From Panulirus ornatus (taxonomy: Eukaryota; Arthropoda; Malacostraca; Decapoda; Palinuridae): 64,000 bases of DNA. Positions 34,719 through 44,559 of the stretch are shown one piece after another; positions within the stretch are counted from its first letter, which is position 1; every line of letters starts with the position of its first letter. The stretch is taken from positions 3,934,297 through 3,998,296 of the forward strand of contig NC_092287.1 of assembly GCF_036320965.1 (NCBI RefSeq). The letters are read 5' to 3'. Made by a program: the position numbers and the translations under genes. The notes under the pieces were generated by a model. It saw only the letters and a program-made list of their open reading frames with translations, searched no databases and was not told where the DNA came from.

Positions 34719-35149
34719 ATGTGATTTTAAAATGTTTGATTTTTTTTTCAACAGGTTGCAAGGTTGATGGAAAGACTTTCTTACTGGAACAAAAGCTATT
34801 TTACACGAGACATCCAGACAGGAGGAGATTTATTTTCAGAAGAATGATAGCGGTACAGAGGGAGAGAACACGCCACCCCACACACACAGTTGCTGGAGAT
34901 ATGATGATCTTTTATATTCCTCATCCAGTATATAGTGTCGGCTTTTCACAGGGTGGGGGGGGTGTTGGACCGTCTTCCCTTTGTGAAGGGTTCGTGAAAA
35001 GGTGGAACCTTGTCTCGGATTTTGGGCCTAGATCATCGTGTCTCCATTATACTTCCTTCGCGACGGTGGACTAAATAATCATGAAATAAGAAAAAAAAAT
35101 AATATGATGCATATCTTACATGGGGGGGAAAGTTGAGAGAGAGAGAGGA
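34561..35149. other. (GT)n and 3' flank of bZIP D
   Basis: (GT)n at 34670-34718. TTTATT at about 34829-34834 is AATAAA on the minus strand, about 315 bp past the stop of bZIP D. The 133-codon plus-strand frame here starts inside the GT repeat and is not supported. Confidence 0.4.
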
Positions 35150-36511
35150 CTAATACTGAAGTTGTTCTCTCAGTGCCTTTTCGCGTTGGTGCGATTGCGC
35201 CAGCTCGTAGGCCAAATGGTCTCGCTCCGCGCAGACCGCCTTGTACTTCTCCAGCAGTATCAGGCACTCCTTGTTTTTCTTGTCCCTGCATTTCTTGGCC
35301 CTGATGGCGTCTCTCCTCCTCCGCTCTTTCTCCTTATCGCTGAAGGGTTCCAGCCGCTCGTACGCCTTCTCCCTCGCCTTGCTCCTCCGGTGACGCTTCG
35401 CTGTCGTCGTCTTGGCACCCGCCGAAGGCAAGGGTTGCGCGAGTTTGGGCTGGACAGTGACACCAGCGGGTCGTAAGGTTCTCCCCTTGCCCTTCGTCGC
35501 TGGTGTCCGTTCTGGGGCAACTGGTCGGAGGAGAGCGGCGAGGTGTCCGCTGCTCTCGTCTTTGTCAACCTCCACTGGGAGGACCTCCGCGTCCACAATG
35601 TAATTCACGGTCTCGGTTGCTGCTGGTGGCGACTGAGTAGTCGTCCCCTGGTGGAAACCTAGTGCATGAATTATTCCAGGAGACTCGGCGTAATTTTCGT
35701 GGCTTGATAATACCCCAGGTCTTGGATCTGCAGCTTTTGGCGAAGGGGCGTCTTGAGGCCCCAGCAAGAGTACTGAACTGCTCCGCAGGATACCTCCCGT
35801 GTCATTCCCTCCCTCATCGCACCGTAAGTCAGCACTTGGGCACAACTTTACCGGAGGGATATCATCTTCGGCGTCGGGTTGATCAGTTTGTATTCCCTGA
35901 ACTTCTAGTGCCGCCGAGTACGGAATGTAGGAGAAGCACTTGCTCCTTGATCCCGTGGCCGTGGGTTCGGTAAGTTGGGAGAGGTAATCACACATCTCCG
36001 GTGTCAGTAGTCCTATGAGCTGGTCTATGTCGTTCGTAGACTCAGGTAAAGCCTGGCTCATTGATCCGTAGCCCGGCTGGAATTCCAGCTCGCTTTGGTC
36101 GAGCCTTGCTTCAAGGCCTGTACCCAAGAAAATTCCGTTCCCAGAAATCTGATCCGCCAGGCCTGTAATGTCTTGGCTCCCGTAAGACGACGGCCCAGAA
36201 ACGGGGTAAGCCGCACGGACAGGAACCCCAGAACCCTCTGCGTCCAATGGCGGCGTACCAAGCGAGGCAGATGTCAGGCCCCAGCGGCCAGAGCCGAGGC
36301 CTGTGGTCTCTGAGGCTTCCCAGTGCCTGCCCGCGCAGGTCTCAAGCGATACGCTGCCCGTCCGTGCCTCTGAGGGTTCATGGCGTGCCTCCGGGGTTGG
36401 TGGTGGAGGAGCGTGGGTCCATGGGTCCTCGCAGGGTAAAGAGGGGTTCATGTTGGCCATCGAGGAGGTGAACAGTTTGGCGACAGGGAGGCCCCGAGAG
36501 AGGCCAGCCAT
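35150..36511 (-). CDS. bZIP protein D (453 aa), intron-free
   Basis: Probable nuclear DNA-binding protein. I start it at the ATG at 36511 (MAGLSRGLPVAK); the frame is open a little further, but without an ATG. A second Met lies 20 residues in. Residues 1-370 are Pro-, Ser- and acid-rich, without recognised domains, as expected for activation regions. A basic stretch KRHRRSKAREKAYERL precedes the C-terminal bZIP (about 392-453). Counted from the Asp of SDKEKERRRR, residue 10 is Asp where Asn is normal, A14 and C17-R18 are kept, and L28, V35, L42, S49 and L56 form the zipper; the protein ends five or six residues later. Of the five, its KKCR core is nearest to ordinary AP-1-like basic regions. 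It lies 5.7 kb from bZIP E, with the solo LTR between them. Confidence 0.84.
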   Translation of the reverse strand: MAGLSRGLPVAKLFTSSMANMNPSLPCEDPWTHAPPPPTPEARHEPSEARTGSVSLETCAGRHWEASETTGLGSGRWGLTSASLGTPPLDAEGSGVPVRAAYPVSGPSSYGSQDITGLADQISGNGIFLGTGLEARLDQSELEFQPGYGSMSQALPESTNDIDQLIGLLTPEMCDYLSQLTEPTATGSRSKCFSYIPYSAALEVQGIQTDQPDAEDDIPPVKLCPSADLRCDEGGNDTGGILRSSSVLLLGPQDAPSPKAADPRPGVLSSHENYAESPGIIHALGFHQGTTTQSPPAATETVNYIVDAEVLPVEVDKDESSGHLAALLRPVAPERTPATKGKGRTLRPAGVTVQPKLAQPLPSAGAKTTTAKRHRRSKAREKAYERLEPFSDKEKERRRRDAIRAKKCRDKKNKECLILLEKYKAVCAERDHLAYELAQSHQREKALREQLQY

Positions 36512-37558
36512 TTGCCCCACGAACTTGCCCTTCTGGCCGCTACCAGACCTCCGTTAAACAGCCACAGAGCATATGGCACCACCGATCCCGCGCAGGGATG
36601 TTTTTTGACACTTGCACAACACTCCGACGCACTTAAAGCACGTTTAGCACTCTACTCCCAACGTCCAAAAGTTTTGAAAAACCGCCAAAATGCACATTAG
36701 ACATAGAGGCAACGTATTCTTGGAACGTTACACATTACGAAGGTTAGGTGACTGATACCGACGCTGCCAGTTGAGCGCCGCATGTGATCGTACCGTACCA
36801 CTCGAAATAGCTTATAAAGTACATTGATGTTGATATTGATATCGTAACCTAACCAGTTAACCACCGTAATTTTGACTTGTAGTTTAGGCTGTTGGACCGT
36901 ATTTCCACGCACCACACTTTCGTTTTCGTGTGTTCGTGCAGTTGGTCGCCAGTAGTGGTAGTCGTTCCGGGGGAAATGACGTTATAAGCTAGCCTCTCGC
37001 ATGGCCCCTGACAGTACCACATTGAGAGTCTTTCATTTATTCTTTATGTTACTAAGGCCGAAGTTTATACTGGTGTGAAACATGTAATATGTAGCCGTGC
37101 GCGGTATCTCTTAAGAATTTTCAATATTGATCGAGGGGCTTCGGCTTGGTCAGATCTGCTGTGTGATGATGGAATAATGCAAAGTTAACTTATCAAATGG
37201 GTGTTGCCATTTATCTAGAAATGTGTCAGAGAGGCAGTGAGAGTGGGTGGGATTCAGTCATATAGATGACACAGGCGGAAGAGAGAACACATATATATAG
37301 GAGACAGAGTTAAGTGGAATCACACTTGTAATTAATGACATTAGGACAGCTATAATGATGAGACCAGGTAGGAGGAATTACATAGAGTATGCGAGAGAGA
37401 GAGAAAGACACAGAACGATATACATGACTGATGGAGTAGACGTGGAATGATACACAAGGAAGAATGGAGACATATGACAGGGTGAAAGTGCAGAGAAATT
37501 GCACAGGGCGGAGAAAGAATGGTTAGAACAAAGCAAAAAATTAAATACATTAATGCAG

Positions 37559-37559
<1 letters not shown>
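36512..37559. other. Upstream region of bZIP D and unique sequence
   Basis: CTTATAAAG at 36811-36819 could be a TATA box in either orientation but lies 300 bp from the ATG, with no initiator identified. No other feature. Confidence 0.35.

Positions 37560-37629
<70 letters not shown>
37560..37629. repeat. (AT)n microsatellite
   Basis: About 35 units. Confidence 0.95.
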
Positions 37630-37633
<4 letters not shown>

Positions 37634-38184
37634 ACAAGGAATTTAGAAAAAGAGACGGTATATAATTAGGTAATATGAATGCGTGAAAAATATATAACCG
37701 ATTAGTATATAGTAATAATGGAAACAGAGTAACTTATATATAGTTATTAAGATTGGTTTACAGGGATAGCCAACGTATTCATGAAATCGAAATCGAAAAA
37801 AGGAGGAAGATATGTTTGATAGGTAGACAAGCATAAATGATAATTGAATAAAAGGCACCATGGTTAATAACAGCGGTTGAAAAGATAACATACAGTAGTT
37901 ACTGGCAGTTGAAATAACATATATGGGTTACTTATTTTAACAAGGGTAACAGAAATAGGAAAAAAATGGGAGACAATTAATGTTATTGCTTCATTCCTAT
38001 TTTGATAGGATGGATCAGGACAAAATAGCCAGTCTCTCTCTCCCAAGGAAACCTTCCCAGCCACTGCCCAGGGTGCTGAAGTGAAACAGACATTTCCTTA
38101 TTTTTGTTTTCACTTTTCATGAACTAGATTTATCATTGAGAGAGATCGGCCCCCCCAACCATAAAGTGTTTCAATTGCATTTTT
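37630..38184. other. AT-rich spacer, no gene recognised
   Basis: No domain or splice-supported frame. Confidence 0.45.
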
Positions 38185-38292
38185 TTTTTTTCATAAATAT
38201 GTTCGCCGTTTCCCGTGTTAGCGAGGTAGCGTTAAGAACAGAGGACTGAGCCTTAGAGGTAATATCCTCACTTGGCCCCCTTCTCTGTTCAT
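38185..38292 (+). repeat. Short interspersed repeat, partial copy (240-bp family)
   Basis: TTCGCCGTTTCCCGTGTTAG, AGGTAGCGTTAAGAACAGAG and CACTTGGCCCCCTTCTCTG; it joins directly to a LINE 3' UTR. Confidence 0.7.
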
Positions 38293-38295
38293 TGG

Positions 38296-38955
38296 CTAAC
38301 AGCATCGCTGCCTCCTGCTTCGGCGAGGTAGCGCCAGGAAAGCAACCAAAAGAGGCCACATTCGTTCACAGTCCCTAGCTGTCATATGTAATGCACCGAA
38401 AACACAGCTTTCTATCCACATCCAGGCCCCATAGACCTTTCCATGGTTTACCCCAGATGCTTCACATGCCCTGGTTCGGTCCATTGACAGCACTTCGACC
38501 CCGTTAAACAGCATTGTTCCATTTAACTCTATTCCTGTATGTTCAGGCCCCGACCGCGTAAAATATTTTTTTCACTCCATCCTTCCACCTTCAATTTGGT
38601 CTCCCAATTCTCCTTGTTCCCTCCACCTCTTACACATATATATCCTCTTTGTCACCCTTTCCTCACTCATTCTCTCCTTACGTCCATACCATTTCAACAC
38701 ATCCTCTTATGCTCTCTCAACCACACACTTTTTATTTCCACAGATCCCTCTTATCCTTTCATTATTTGCTCTATCAAACCACCTCACACCCCATATTGTC
38801 CTCAGACATTTCATTTCCAACACATCCACCCTCCGTGCAACCTGTCCATTAGCCATGCCTTGCAATCCTACAATATTGTTGGAACCGGTATTCCCCCCAA
38901 ACACACCCAACCTTGCTCTCGCGAGATAAAACTCTCTCCCTCCAAACATTCTTCA
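38296..38955 (-). mobile_element. RTE-like LINE, degenerate fragment F
   Basis: 3' UTR (GGCGAGGTAGCGCCAGG onward) followed by eroded coding sequence. The frame 38707-38949 still reads VLEMKCLRTIWGVRWFDRAN, equivalent to VLEMRCLRTMCGVRWFDRVS in better copies. It is clearly older than copies A, C and J. Confidence 0.8.
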
Positions 38956-40150
38956 GCAGGGATTCGAAGAACACCCATCAAGCTAAGAGAATATACATAA
39001 AGGGAGTAAGTATTAAAGACAAAAGAATCATAGATAGAAAAAAAAAATTGTCCTGTTACTACCCATTGTGGATCGAGAGCTCAGCTCGAGGGTTCATTAC
39101 GTCATGTGACGTCACACCCCCGCAGCGAATAAAATTGCTAACATTGAATTCTAAAGTAATGAATTAGTTTCGCCCTACCAAAAAAATAACATGATCGTTT
39201 TAAATGTAGTTCGTGTTTCCTTTTATTTCACTCTTCCTCTTAACTGACGGTTTCAATTTGCAAATGATAATAATAATGATAATCTCCTTTATCTCGGCAA
39301 CACCGTCTACGTAGACGTGTGCTGGTGTAGTAATCTGTATTTCGTATTTTTAGGTGTGGATGTGTAATGATGTGTGTGCAGTGTGTGAGTTTTGAATTGA
39401 AAGTATAAGTTCCAACATGGCTGGGCCTCAGAGTGTGGTTTTATCGGTAAATGGAGCTTGGCCAATGAAAAAAAATAAATGGGTTGCGTAAAGTGGTGCA
39501 ATCAGATATGGCTCCGTTTACTGTTGTAACAAATGTTGTCTCTCTTTTGTATGTGTTACCGTTTTTCAAAAGGTTATTGATATCTTTTTTTCATTTTTCC
39601 TTTAGAAACATGTTGGACGCCACTGTTGATGTAAATTATCAACGTTTCCAGGAACATTTTTGTCACGTGACCTTCTTAGGTCCGGTTAAATGTTAGACCA
39701 TCATAGCGTGTGATGAGCCTTGCTCAAGTTAATCTGTTAATTGTAATTACCTACGGTTTCAGGTCACGAACGATGAAGATTTGATGTATTAAACTTCTTG
39801 AGGACATTTAATTACCCATGAGGGTTGGTCTGGCTTTGTTTTGGTTGTTAACAGTGGTGCCAGGCGTGCGCGGTAATGCCCGTGTATACGTGCCTGAATC
39901 TGACTTTTGTTTTTTACCTTAAAATCCTTTTAGAATCACATACCTTATACAAAGTTTTTTACTGACAACTCTTCAAACCTTTGTATAAGGTCTGCCGTCA
40001 TCCTCAACATATCATAAACATCTTTTCTAAAGTTTCTGTTAGTACTGTATAACATTTTTCTATCATAAAAGGTTTCTTTCAGACCTTATTAACTTATTTA
40101 TTTCAATCATTTACAGCAAGTTTCAAAACATTCCAACAGAGTTCTTTCAA
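38956..40150. other. Unique sequence with a CRE-like palindrome
   Basis: TGACGTCA at 39107-39114, with TACGTCA just before it (39098-39104). No gene adjoins it. The rest has no supported feature. Confidence 0.4.
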
Positions 40151-40232
40151 TCCTGATGATGTGATTATTACGCGAAAGTGCACTTGGGAACTTTATCGTG
40201 TTTCATTTTTCCCGTGGACTCTTAGGAATGCC
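40151..40232 (+). mobile_element. PLE terminal scrap
   Basis: Holds the terminal module from CTGATGATG to CCGTGGACTCTTAGGAAT. Its hammerhead-like core is CTGATGA 40153-40159 and GAAA 40174-40177, followed by the palindrome AGTGCACT. The upstream stem I strand differs from the other copies, so a fold is less likely here. Confidence 0.65.
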
Positions 40233-40245
40233 AGTAACATATATA

Positions 40246-41158
40246 TGTTACAAATACTATACTGGTCCTTGTCTTTGCAAGGATGTTAGATTTGTTATGT
40301 TGCACAACTCAGGATAACACTATCTTAACGTTATGGGATTAAAACAAACACCCGGGTTAGAATTACTTATAATGAAAGACTTCAAATGTACAAGGTGAAC
40401 ACATAAATCAGGCATGAATCATTTACGGTAACACAACATGAGTTTAACATTGAACATGAGCTAACATTCCAGATAAGATTTCAAACCATGAGATCTCTTT
40501 CCTTTATGACAATTTGTTCGATACCATTACACTTAGACCTGACGTGACACAGTAAACATCATCGTTACACTTAGCTAAACCTGACGTGACACAGTAAACA
40601 TCATCGTTACACTTAGCTAAACCTGACGTGACACAGTCAACTTCTTACATACTAGGGCAGCGGTGGCTACGGGGTTCGAGACAGGGAAAGCCTATATTAC
40701 CTTGCTGGGCTCGGGACTGCTGAAGGAATCGACTCCCAGACGATCATCTGAGCCTTTGAAGGATCAGCAAGGCAGGAACAGCTAGCCACGCCTTGACCCG
40801 CCACCTATGGCTACGATAGGTCAAAATGACCACAATTGCCCTTGATAGGTCAAAAGACTGATTGTCACGCCCTCATCTCAACGTGATTGGCTGGAGGGGG
40901 CCTAAGGTCCGGCCCTCATTTTGTAGAATTCAAACTCCTTTGTTCCCTTGTTCACGGCACCAGCGAACGCACGGGATGACATACCCAGTAGCTGGCCCCA
41001 CGACTTGACCTGACGCCACTGATAAGGGTTCGGGTGCTGGAGGACTGGTAAATATCTGCTTCAAAATAGGATTACTAAGTCAAATAACTCGGTCAGGGAA
41101 GTGAGGTCCGAGCCGACAGCAACAACACCCTACACAAAGGCACACACACCATGTTCGT

Positions 41159-41162
<4 letters not shown>
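40246..41162 (+). mobile_element. Probable solo LTR (917 bp), Ty3/gypsy-type ends
   Basis: Begins TGTTACAAATAC and ends TTCGTAACA, flanked on both sides by ATATA, a possible 5-bp target duplication that is uninformative within AT repeats. It contains three tandem copies of a CCTGACGTGACACAGTAAAC-type repeat (40530-40640). No ORF. Shares blocks with the compound element at 32412-34560. Orientation follows the TG..CA polarity and is tentative. Confidence 0.65.

Positions 41163-41230
<68 letters not shown>
41162..41230. repeat. (AT)n microsatellite
   Basis: About 34 units between the solo LTR and the 240-bp repeat. Confidence 0.95.
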
Positions 41231-41234
<4 letters not shown>

Positions 41235-41235
41235 C

Positions 41236-41460
41236 TTTCTTTTCTTTTAAACTATTCGCCATTTCCCGCGTTAGCGATAAGAACAGAGGACTGGGCCTTT
41301 GTGGAGTATCCTCACCTGGCCCCCCTCTGTTCCTTCTTTTGGAAAATTAAAAAAAAAAGAGAGGGGAGGATTTCCAGCCTCCCGCTCCCTCCCCTTTTAG
41401 TCGCCTTCTACGACACGCAGGGAATACGTGGGAAGTATTCTTAATCCCCTATCCCCAGGG

Positions 41461-41462
<2 letters not shown>
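41236..41462 (+). repeat. Short interspersed repeat, full copy (240-bp family)
   Basis: All landmarks are present, from TATTCGCCATTTCCCGCG to CCCCTATCCCCAGGGAT, and it is flanked by (AT)n on both sides. Confidence 0.85.

Positions 41463-41542
<80 letters not shown>
41463..41542. repeat. (AT)n microsatellite
   Basis: About 40 units. Confidence 0.95.
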
Positions 41543-41545
<3 letters not shown>

Positions 41546-41629
41546 GAATACGACAGCATATTTACAGTTAATATTATTTTTTCTATGTTCCCTAATTTTC
41601 TCAGTATTGTTCTTCCGTCAGATGGATAC

Positions 41630-41730
41630 TCAAATAAAGTTGTTTAAAACTATCATTTTTATTTCAGTCAAGCTTTCGCCTTCACAGAGGCATCATCAGG
41701 AATCTCCAAAGTAAAGAGAAAAACTGAGTC
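41630..41730 (-). mobile_element. Possible second PLE-family terminus with hammerhead-like core
   Basis: On the minus strand CTGATGA (41693-41699) is followed by a GCCT...AGGC stem II and GAAA (41674-41677). AGCT after GAA is a 4-nt palindrome followed by T. It is unrelated in sequence to the other PLE termini except for the core. No coding part. Confidence 0.4.
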
Positions 41731-41768
41731 ACAAAATTCGGTTATAAAATGTAAAAGGCAAACACAGC

Positions 41769-41901
<133 letters not shown>

Positions 41902-42235
41902 AAAGACACCACAATAAATTGAATTTAAAACGTATGAGACACCACCATCAGCGATACAATTTACAAAAATCGTGACTGGTAGTGTGAGCTACAACCTAAG
42001 TACATAATGTGTATAAAGAAATAGAGTAAAACGTATTGTAGAAGAAACACAGAGAAATAATCATATACTAGGTAGGAATAAAGACAGTCCATCACAACGT
42101 TAATGCCAAGCGAAACCATTAGTGTCCGAGTGTGCCGCTGAGGTCAGGTCGGGCTCGTATGATTCTCTTTGACCACCTACTGACCGACCGGGTCAGTAGC
42201 ACGTTCCCCCTGTCCTGATATGGCGGACTCTGTAG

Positions 42236-43675
42236 CTAGTGGTGGGTGAGTAGTGTTCCTCCCGATCCAAAATCGGCGTCAGGTCTACGTTCTGTTGGCG
42301 GGCTATCAATGAGCTGTGAGGCTAGAGGTGAGATGAGATGCCATCGCGAGCTCCCAATGGCCTTCCTGAGCTCCTCCTCTCGTTCCCTCAGCTGCTGCAC
42401 TTCCACCTCTAACTTGTTCCTCTCGGCCGTCACCTTCTTCACCCTCTCGTCCAGCTCTGCCAGCTGCTGCTTCTTGCTGTCCCGGTTTTTCTTGGAGTTG
42501 ATTGCGTTCAGCCTCTTCTTCTCTTCCACTGGGTCTTCCAGAGTCTCCTTTAATTCGTATTTTTTGACTGGCTTCTGCTTTCGCCTCTTCGGCTGCCTGG
42601 CTCTCGCGGGGTTGGTGGCCGCGTTGTTCTGTCGTCTCCGTTTCTTGGTGTTGTCTGGGGTCACGTCTTGGGAAGGGGGCGAGGCTGTCTGGGAAGCCTG
42701 GATGCTGTCGCTCTGGCAGGCTGACACCAGTTGCTCCAGGAACTCCCGCCCTTGCTCCCTGTGTAGGGTCACGGGTTGAGGCTGGTCGCATTGCATGTCT
42801 TCCAAGTCTACGATCTTGTTCTGGACACTTACGGACTGGCCGTGGGAGGCCTCTGGCACCGGGGGTAAGAGGTCCATGTACGTGCCCGGTTCTTCCAGCA
42901 ACTTAGAGCGGTCGTCCTCGGAAGGGGTTATGCCTAGCACGTTCACCAGCGTGACAATGTCCATGTCGTGAATGTTGATGTTGCTCGTGTCGAGGAGCGC
43001 CTCGCAGTTGATACCCGCAGAGTAGACCTTGTCCATAGAGCCCAGGGGCATTATGGGGTCGGGGCCGGCCACAGAGCCCAGCTCTATGACAGGGTCGGGG
43101 CCGGCCACAGAGCCCAGTTGGATGACAGAGTCGGGGCCGGCCACAGAGCCCAGTTGGATGACAGGGTCGGGGCCGGCCACAGAGCCCTGTTGGATGACAG
43201 GGTCGGGGCTGGCCACAGAGCCTAGCTGGATGACAGGGTCGGGGCCGGCCACAGAGCCCAGCTGGATGACAGGGTCGGGGCCTGCCACAGAGCCCAGCTG
43301 GATGACAGGGTCGGGGCCGGCCACAGAGCCCAGTTGGATGAATTGGTCGGGGTGGGTCAGAGAGTTCAGCTGGGCAAGAGAGTGAGGGTCGTCCACAGAG
43401 TAGAAATGAATGGCAGGGTAAGAGTCACCTACTGCGCTCAGCTGCGTGACGTGGGGTGAGCCAGCCACATCGCTCAGCTGCGTGGCGGAGTGGGAGCCAG
43501 CCACAGCGCTCCGCTGTACGGTGGAGTGGGAGCCAGCCACAGCTCTCAGCTGCACGGTGGAGTGGAAGCCAGCCGTATCTCTCAGCTGCACGGTGGAGTC
43601 GGAGCTTGACAACCACATACCAAAGAGTGTGTCATTAGTAGTAGGCAGGCCAGACGTATAGTTCCCGTCGCTCAT
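42236..43675 (-). CDS. bZIP protein E (479 aa), intron-free, with a 12-residue repeat domain
   Basis: Probable nuclear DNA-binding protein. The start is at the ATG at 43675 (MSDGNYTSGLP); the open frame extends six codons further, only to a GTG. Residues about 27-218 are sixteen 12-residue repeats that grade from STVQLRAVAGSH types to near-identical PVIQLGSVAGPD types. Residues 219-330 have no recognised domain. The basic segment RRKQKPVKKYELKETLEDP leads to a complete bZIP (about 381-436). Counted from that Asp it has N10, S14, N17 and R18, then L28, V35, L42, L49 and L56. It alone retains the invariant Asn. It has a 43-residue C-terminal tail. The upstream region has a CRE, an AP-1-type site and CCAAT boxes. 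Confidence 0.86.
   Translation of the reverse strand: MSDGNYTSGLPTTNDTLFGMWLSSSDSTVQLRDTAGFHSTVQLRAVAGSHSTVQRSAVAGSHSATQLSDVAGSPHVTQLSAVGDSYPAIHFYSVDDPHSLAQLNSLTHPDQFIQLGSVAGPDPVIQLGSVAGPDPVIQLGSVAGPDPVIQLGSVASPDPVIQQGSVAGPDPVIQLGSVAGPDSVIQLGSVAGPDPVIELGSVAGPDPIMPLGSMDKVYSAGINCEALLDTSNINIHDMDIVTLVNVLGITPSEDDRSKLLEEPGTYMDLLPPVPEASHGQSVSVQNKIVDLEDMQCDQPQPVTLHREQGREFLEQLVSACQSDSIQASQTASPPSQDVTPDNTKKRRRQNNAATNPARARQPKRRKQKPVKKYELKETLEDPVEEKKRLNAINSKKNRDSKKQQLAELDERVKKVTAERNKLEVEVQQLREREEELRKAIGSSRWHLISPLASQLIDSPPTERRPDADFGSGGTLLTHH
43020..43600 (-). repeat. Coding minisatellite, 36 nt unit, 16 copies, in bZIP E
   Basis: The 43050-43350 part is nearly uniform (GGTCGGGGCCGGCCACAGAG in most units). 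Units nearer the N-terminus (43350-43600) are older and more varied. Plus-strand frames across it are shadows. Confidence 0.92.
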
Positions 43676-43796
43676 ATTAGTGATATTCACCACCGAATGA
43701 TCTCATGTATTTTTTTCCGCCAGTAGTTCACTTCTATCAGAATTACAACTTTCTGAAGACGCGGTTTACCCCCAGTCAAACTTCACAAAGAGTCGA

Positions 43797-43811
43797 ATAT
43801 AATATGACTCA
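43797..43811 (-). promoter_or_regulatory. AP-1-type site with adjoining TATA-like sequence, upstream of bZIP E
   Basis: TGAGTCA (43805-43811 on the minus strand) is followed directly by TATTATATT. It lies about 125 bp upstream of the ATG. Confidence 0.4.
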
Positions 43812-43899
43812 CCGGTATCCGAGAGTGAACTGACTGAACGTTCTCTTGCTAGCCCACCGAGTGCTCCCAGGAAACCGTGGGTGTGTCGGCAGCGCCGCT

Positions 43900-43994
43900 T
43901 GACCAATGAGGAGGAGCGCCTTACTCGTATGACGTCACGGGGCACTGCCATTGGCTAGAATTTCTTCCAATTACGTTTTTGCTCCTCGCACTGA
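43900..43994 (-). promoter_or_regulatory. CRE and CCAAT cluster upstream of bZIP E
   Basis: TGACGTCA at 43930-43937, a half-type TGACGTC at about 43990, and CCAAT-type elements near 43899, 43949 and 43968 in either orientation. It lies about 225-320 bp upstream of the ATG. The match is by sequence only. Confidence 0.4.
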
Positions 43995-44226
43995 CGTCTT
44001 GGTCATGTGATGGGAATTTTATGGCCCGGTCAACACTGTGTTGATGCGCAGTTGTTCGGCATAATAATAAAGAGTCTTTCGCTGGTAGGAAGGCTCGAGT
44101 GACCTTGCTAATTGATCTCTGTGGGAGGGAGGAAGATGGAGTATTAATAGTTTTGGTGGACTTAAGTTCTTAAACTTTTACAGTGTAGTTTCCAAGAATT
44201 CACAATTTAGATTTTCTTACACACAA

Positions 44227-44259
44227 ACCACACACACACACACACACACACACACCACA

Positions 44260-44313
<54 letters not shown>
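44227..44313. repeat. (CA)n microsatellite
   Basis: Compound CA repeat with ACCACAC interruptions in its left third. Confidence 0.95.
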
Positions 44314-44315
<2 letters not shown>

Positions 44316-44559
44316 CTTCCCTTAATTACAGAAGGAGAAGACTTAAGAAACGTGAGAATGGTTTCACCGAAAACGTAAAAAGAAAAGGGAGCTTGGATAT
44401 GCCTGGTATGAAGGGAGGAAGCGACGAGGAGGCCGGAGCAAGAAAGGAGAAAGAGAAATTTTGAAAAGATTTTGTAGGTATAAAGTAGACAGTAGACTCA
44501 GAACTCTCCCATAAATGTTCTTTATAAGTAGATTGTCGCTTGAACAGGTCAGTCAGATT

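Noticed and set aside
34673..35074. 133-codon plus-strand frame after (GT)n
   Set aside because: The start lies in the microsatellite, and there is no domain or splice evidence.
35120..36557. Plus-strand frames of 60-118 codons across bZIP D
   Set aside because: GC-rich shadow frames. The minus-strand frame has the full bZIP and an uninterrupted 453 codons.
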